The notes under the pieces were generated by a model, which was not told the origin of the DNA, did no database searches, and saw nothing but the letters and a program-made list of their open reading frames with translations. A program made the position numbers and the translations under genes. Below, piece after piece: positions 63,681 to 64,000 of a DNA stretch of 64,000 nt. Source of the stretch: Collimonas arenae (GTDB taxonomy: Bacteria > Pseudomonadota > Gammaproteobacteria > Burkholderiales > Burkholderiaceae_D); contig NZ_CP009962.1 of the NCBI RefSeq assembly GCF_000786695.1, forward strand, positions 5,332,001 to 5,396,000, read 5' to 3'. Every line of letters begins with the position of its first letter. Positions within the stretch are counted from its first letter, which is position 1.

Positions 63681-64000
63681 ATGGCCCAATACGTCTACAC
63701 AATGAACAAGGTCGGCAAGATCGTGCCGCCGAAACGTCAAATCCTGAAAGATATCTCGCTGTCGTTCTTTCCCGGCGCCAAGATTGGCGTGCTGGGCCTG
63801 AACGGCTCCGGCAAATCGACCCTGCTGAAAATCATGGCCGGCATCGACAAGGATATCCAGGGCGAGGCAGTGCCAATGCCGGGCCTGAACATCGGCTACC
63901 TGCCGCAGGAACCGCAGCTGGATCCGGAACAAACCGTACGCCAGGCAGTGGAAGGCGGCCTGGGTGAAGCGTTTGAAGCGCAAGCCAAACTGGATGCGGT
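63681..64000 (+). CDS. ettA: Energy-dependent translational throttle protein EttA (3' end outside window)
   Basis: The first 106 codons of an ABC-F ATPase, cut by the window end. The opening [19 protein letters not shown] followed by Walker [17 protein letters not shown] (~39-54) and [19 protein letters not shown] (~73-91) is diagnostic for EttA, which binds the ribosomal E site and couples translation to ATP level. No good ribosome site precedes ATG at 63681. Confidence 0.95.
   Translation, partial: MAQYVYTMNKVGKIVPPKRQILKDISLSFFPGAKIGVLGLNGSGKSTLLKIMAGIDKDIQGEAVPMPGLNIGYLPQEPQLDPEQTVRQAVEGGLGEAFEAQAKLDA

Overview
The window reads as a stretch of chromosome from a betaproteobacterium of the order Burkholderiales. 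The gene set (lipBA with ybeD and dat, birA-coaX-SPOR, dadA-alr with an Lrp regulator, GcvA-type LysR beside a DUF2917 gene) and the moderately high G+C suggest Oxalobacteraceae, with a Collimonas-like genome the best guess. That assignment comes from gene content, not from a search. No rRNA, tRNA, CRISPR array, prophage or intact insertion sequence was seen.

Layout. 0-2.8 kb: a peptide/5-oxoproline module (DUF979 membrane protein, DUF2891, pyroglutamyl peptidase) and an orphan F1 epsilon (atpC-like) gene with a hairpin leader. 2.8-9.8 kb: a secreted SH3 protein, a LysR/aldo-keto reductase divergent pair and an RND efflux pair. 10.4-15.6 kb: the lipoate cluster lipA, lipB, ybeD, dat, interrupted by a GST, a DUF2917 gene and a LysR gene. 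15.8-19.5 kb: a TonB receptor and PepSY membrane protein for iron uptake. 19.6-25.5 kb: housekeeping genes (tag, LMW phosphatase, rRNA pseudouridine synthase, argB, coaX, birA). 25.7-31.5 kb: an Mla-like lipid ABC transporter operon, a VanZ-like protein, a 2Fe-2S protein and a hydrolase. 31.7-39 kb: dacA, a secreted EXORDIUM-like protein with a leader ORF, dsbC, an exported nucleosidase, a transglutaminase-like protein and PhzF. 39.3-45.1 kb: a three-gene SMC/Wadjet-type operon (jetC, jetB, jetA) with no visible jetD, bracketed by two palindromic repeats. 45.5-49.4 kb: DUF2804, an Hsp70-like protein and a CLC-type fluoride exporter behind a fluoride riboswitch. 49.5-55.7 kb: a probable IS remnant, an M66-type metalloprotease lipoprotein, LysR/DoxX/pirin and AlaX. 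55.7-64 kb: Lrp-dadA-alr for D-alanine use, an M20 peptidase, Bcr/CflA MFS, a Dph6-like ATPase, RarD and the start of ettA.

The most interesting items are: the JetABC operon without JetD; a family of palindromic repeats (45210, 56353, 62517) that share a roughly 46-nt core but carry different self-complementary arms; the riboswitch-controlled fluoride exporter; a bacterial homologue of the plant EXORDIUM family with a well-formed upstream mini-ORF; and a mini-ORF translationally coupled to the DUF2804 gene.
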